NCBI RefSeq assembly: GCF_000759795.1
Contig: NZ_BBMZ01000010.1
Location: forward strand, 148,766 to 212,765
DNA length: 64,000 nucleotides
Source: Pseudescherichia vulneris NBRC 102420
Lineage (GTDB): Bacteria; Pseudomonadota; Gammaproteobacteria; Enterobacterales; Enterobacteriaceae
Direction of reading: 5' to 3'
Positions 62,672 through 64,000 of the stretch are shown here, piece by piece (position 1 is the stretch's first letter; every line of letters starts with the position of its first letter). Both the position numbers and the translations under genes were made by a program. The notes beneath the pieces were generated by a model. That model did not search any database. It had not been told where the DNA came from and saw only the letters and a list, made by a program, of their open reading frames with translations.

Positions 62672-63916
62672 TTAATTTTCTTCAGTAACGGTGTAGTCGG
62701 TTTCAGGGTTATACCCGTGGGCTTGCAGAAACGCCGCCATATTGCGCTGGTTTTTCTCCAGGGCGGCTACAGCCTGATCGAGCTCGACTGCTGTTTGCAG
62801 CACCAGGCCGGTGACCGCAGCGTAGTCCACGGTATAGCTGCGCTTGCTGTCATCACGCGCCCGTTTCAGGCGGGTAACCACGCGCGTTTCGGTGACGGTG
62901 ATCAGCTCCCCGTTTTCGTCCAACGTCTCAACCTCGTACGGTTCCTCGACAGACTCATACTGGTCATAATCATCAAATACAGACCCTATAGCCTCCGGCA
63001 GCACGTCCATCAGTTCCTGTGCGATCACACCTGCAGACGGCATCCCTGTATCTTTGAGGATATAAGTCACGCCACGCAACAGCCTGATTTTATCGCGGGC
63101 ATCATTTATCGTTGTGATCTCGTCTTTTTTATCGGCGTCGGACGTCTGGGTCAGCGACACGCAACTAATATTGCCTTGAGTGGTAAAGTTGCCATTGTTC
63201 CGCATTGCGAAATATTTCTCGGTCCCTGTTAATGTTGCCTGCGTTGTAACAAAAACCAAATCACCGTAGTTCTCGCAGAAGGCATAAGCCATCTTTTTTA
63301 AAGTGGATGGGTAGATAAAATTCCAGTCGCCGTAGCTACTCGCCTGAGTGACTATTGAAACACCTCCGGTAATAGAGATTGGAGATGAAATAGTGCCACC
63401 TGTTTTACCATCTACAGAGTTGAGCTGTTTGTCGCTGATACCCAGATTACCGCGAGCGCCAGCAGCCGTTGTCGATCCTGTACCACCGGATTCAACAGGC
63501 GCTGCCCCATTAGCCCCCTTCTGAACAAGAGATTTTTGCGCAGGCACGGTGACAGCCACACCGTTGATAGTTATCGTCACGTTCCCGGAACCGGTCATAA
63601 CATCGCCGAACCCGCTCATGTATGCCTGATACATGCCAAACGTCTCAGCGAGGTCGAGAGCGAAGCCATCGAGGCTTTTGCTGTCACTGAGCAGAATCGC
63701 ATAGCGGGTCCCCGCCGGGATTGCCGGATTTACAGCAGGCGTCACCGCCAGTTGCGTGGCGCTGTTGACCGCCGTGATCTGAAATACCTGCGCCGGGCTG
63801 GTCAGGACAATGACAGTGCAGCCATTGCGGATCAGGCTGCCCGCTGCTGCGAAATTAGTTCCGGTACCGTTGAGCGTGTTGCCGCTACCGGTGATCGTGC
63901 CAGTGGTGTAAATCAT
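62672..63916 (-). CDS. Prophage tail fibre/spike with C-terminal S74 chaperone domain
   Basis: A 414-residue phage protein. The N-terminal third has repeats of T, G, N and A typical of tail fibres; the C-terminal part holds an S74 intramolecular chaperone/peptidase domain (about 265-400) with TSDADKKDE and VAYIL...GVIAQEL-type motifs, which cuts itself after trimerisation. The start at 63916 (MIYTTGTITG) follows a GGAG site; the upstream TTG is less likely. It should bind the host surface. Confidence 0.85.
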   Translation of the reverse strand: MIYTTGTITGSGNTLNGTGTNFAAAGSLIRNGCTVIVLTSPAQVFQITAVNSATQLAVTPAVNPAIPAGTRYAILLSDSKSLDGFALDLAETFGMYQAYMSGFGDVMTGSGNVTITINGVAVTVPAQKSLVQKGANGAAPVESGGTGSTTAAGARGNLGISDKQLNSVDGKTGGTISSPISITGGVSIVTQASSYGDWNFIYPSTLKKMAYAFCENYGDLVFVTTQATLTGTEKYFAMRNNGNFTTQGNISCVSLTQTSDADKKDEITTINDARDKIRLLRGVTYILKDTGMPSAGVIAQELMDVLPEAIGSVFDDYDQYESVEEPYEVETLDENGELITVTETRVVTRLKRARDDSKRSYTVDYAAVTGLVLQTAVELDQAVAALEKNQRNMAAFLQAHGYNPETDYTVTEEN

Positions 63917-63929
63917 GTTGTCTCCGGGC

Positions 63930-63953
63930 AATAAAAAACCCGCTCGCGGCGGG
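63930..63953 (-). terminator. Terminator upstream of the tail fibre gene
   Basis: On the minus strand GACCCGCC-GCGAG-CGGGTTTTTT: a GC-rich stem with T-run. It ends the preceding phage gene, whose last codons may lie at 63986-64000. Confidence 0.6.
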
Positions 63954-64000
63954 TCTGATGTGGAATGAGTGATTTTTCAGGCGGGCTAAACCAGCCCGAG

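Noticed and set aside
63986..64000. C-terminal end of a further phage gene on the minus strand
   Set aside because: A possible stop codon and a few codons are visible, too little to support a coding call.

Overview
This window is a chromosomal segment of a motile member of the Enterobacteriaceae. Gene order and protein sequences follow the 43-44 minute flagellar region of Escherichia coli and Salmonella almost gene for gene. Base composition and details such as the short flagellin, the moved kbp gene and the extra transporter and isomerase genes fit Enterobacter, Lelliottia or Leclercia-like genera better than E. coli. I cannot fix the genus from sequence alone.

Layout. 1-3,883: cheA (cut by the window edge), motB, motA, flhC and flhD on the minus strand, with a sigma-28 promoter inside flhC and a terminator that together outline a MotR-type small RNA. 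3,884-7,341: the flhDC control region, uspC, then otsA/otsB for trehalose. 7,441-11,400: araH, araG, araF (arabinose ABC importer) with AraC-like sites. 11,426-18,249: a DJ-1 family gene, ftnB, yecJ, the tiny gene azuC beside a perfect CRP site, an MFS exporter, a RpiB-family isomerase, yecR, tyrP and yecA. 18,580-19,827: an AT-rich acyltransferase. 20,082-23,702: tRNA-Leu, tRNA-Cys and tRNA-Gly, then pgsA, uvrC and uvrY. 24,157-28,728: yecF, sdiA, the cystine importer (tcyN, tcyL, tcyJ) and dcyD. 28,819-36,505: fliZ, fliA, a 2.9 kb block of insertion-sequence wreckage, fliC, fliD, fliS and fliT. 36,607-40,732: amyA, yedD, yedE, yedF and kbp. 40,824-52,067: the flagellar basal body and export cluster fliE, then fliF to fliR. 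52,351-58,885: rcsA, dsrB, yodD, DsrA RNA, mpgP, dgcQ, yedI, yedA and an orphan vsr. 59,341-61,155: a trimeric porin and a membrane protein. 61,360-64,000: the edge of an integrated element or prophage.

How it works together. FlhD4C2 switches on the fliE, fliF-K, fliL-R and fliAZ operons. FliA (sigma-28) then drives fliC, fliDST and the mot-che operon from well-formed sigma-28 promoters visible here. Stress and envelope signals meet the same circuit: RcsA, DsrA and RcsAB-like boxes, FliZ, a cyclic-di-GMP synthase (dgcQ), UvrY and SdiA.

Accessory content sits at four places: small gene insertions between araF and tyrP; the acyltransferase next to the tRNA operon; the fliA-fliC gap, with degenerate IS256- and IS4-family copies flanking two unknown genes; and the prophage edge. 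At that edge, 3' fragments of tRNA-Ser(CGA) and tRNA-Pro(GGG) lie 460 bp apart. A LexA-box operon there encodes a UmuD'-like protein lacking the usual catalytic residues. The least described parts of the window are this SOS operon and double-att junction, and the palindrome-preceded cargo genes in the IS block.
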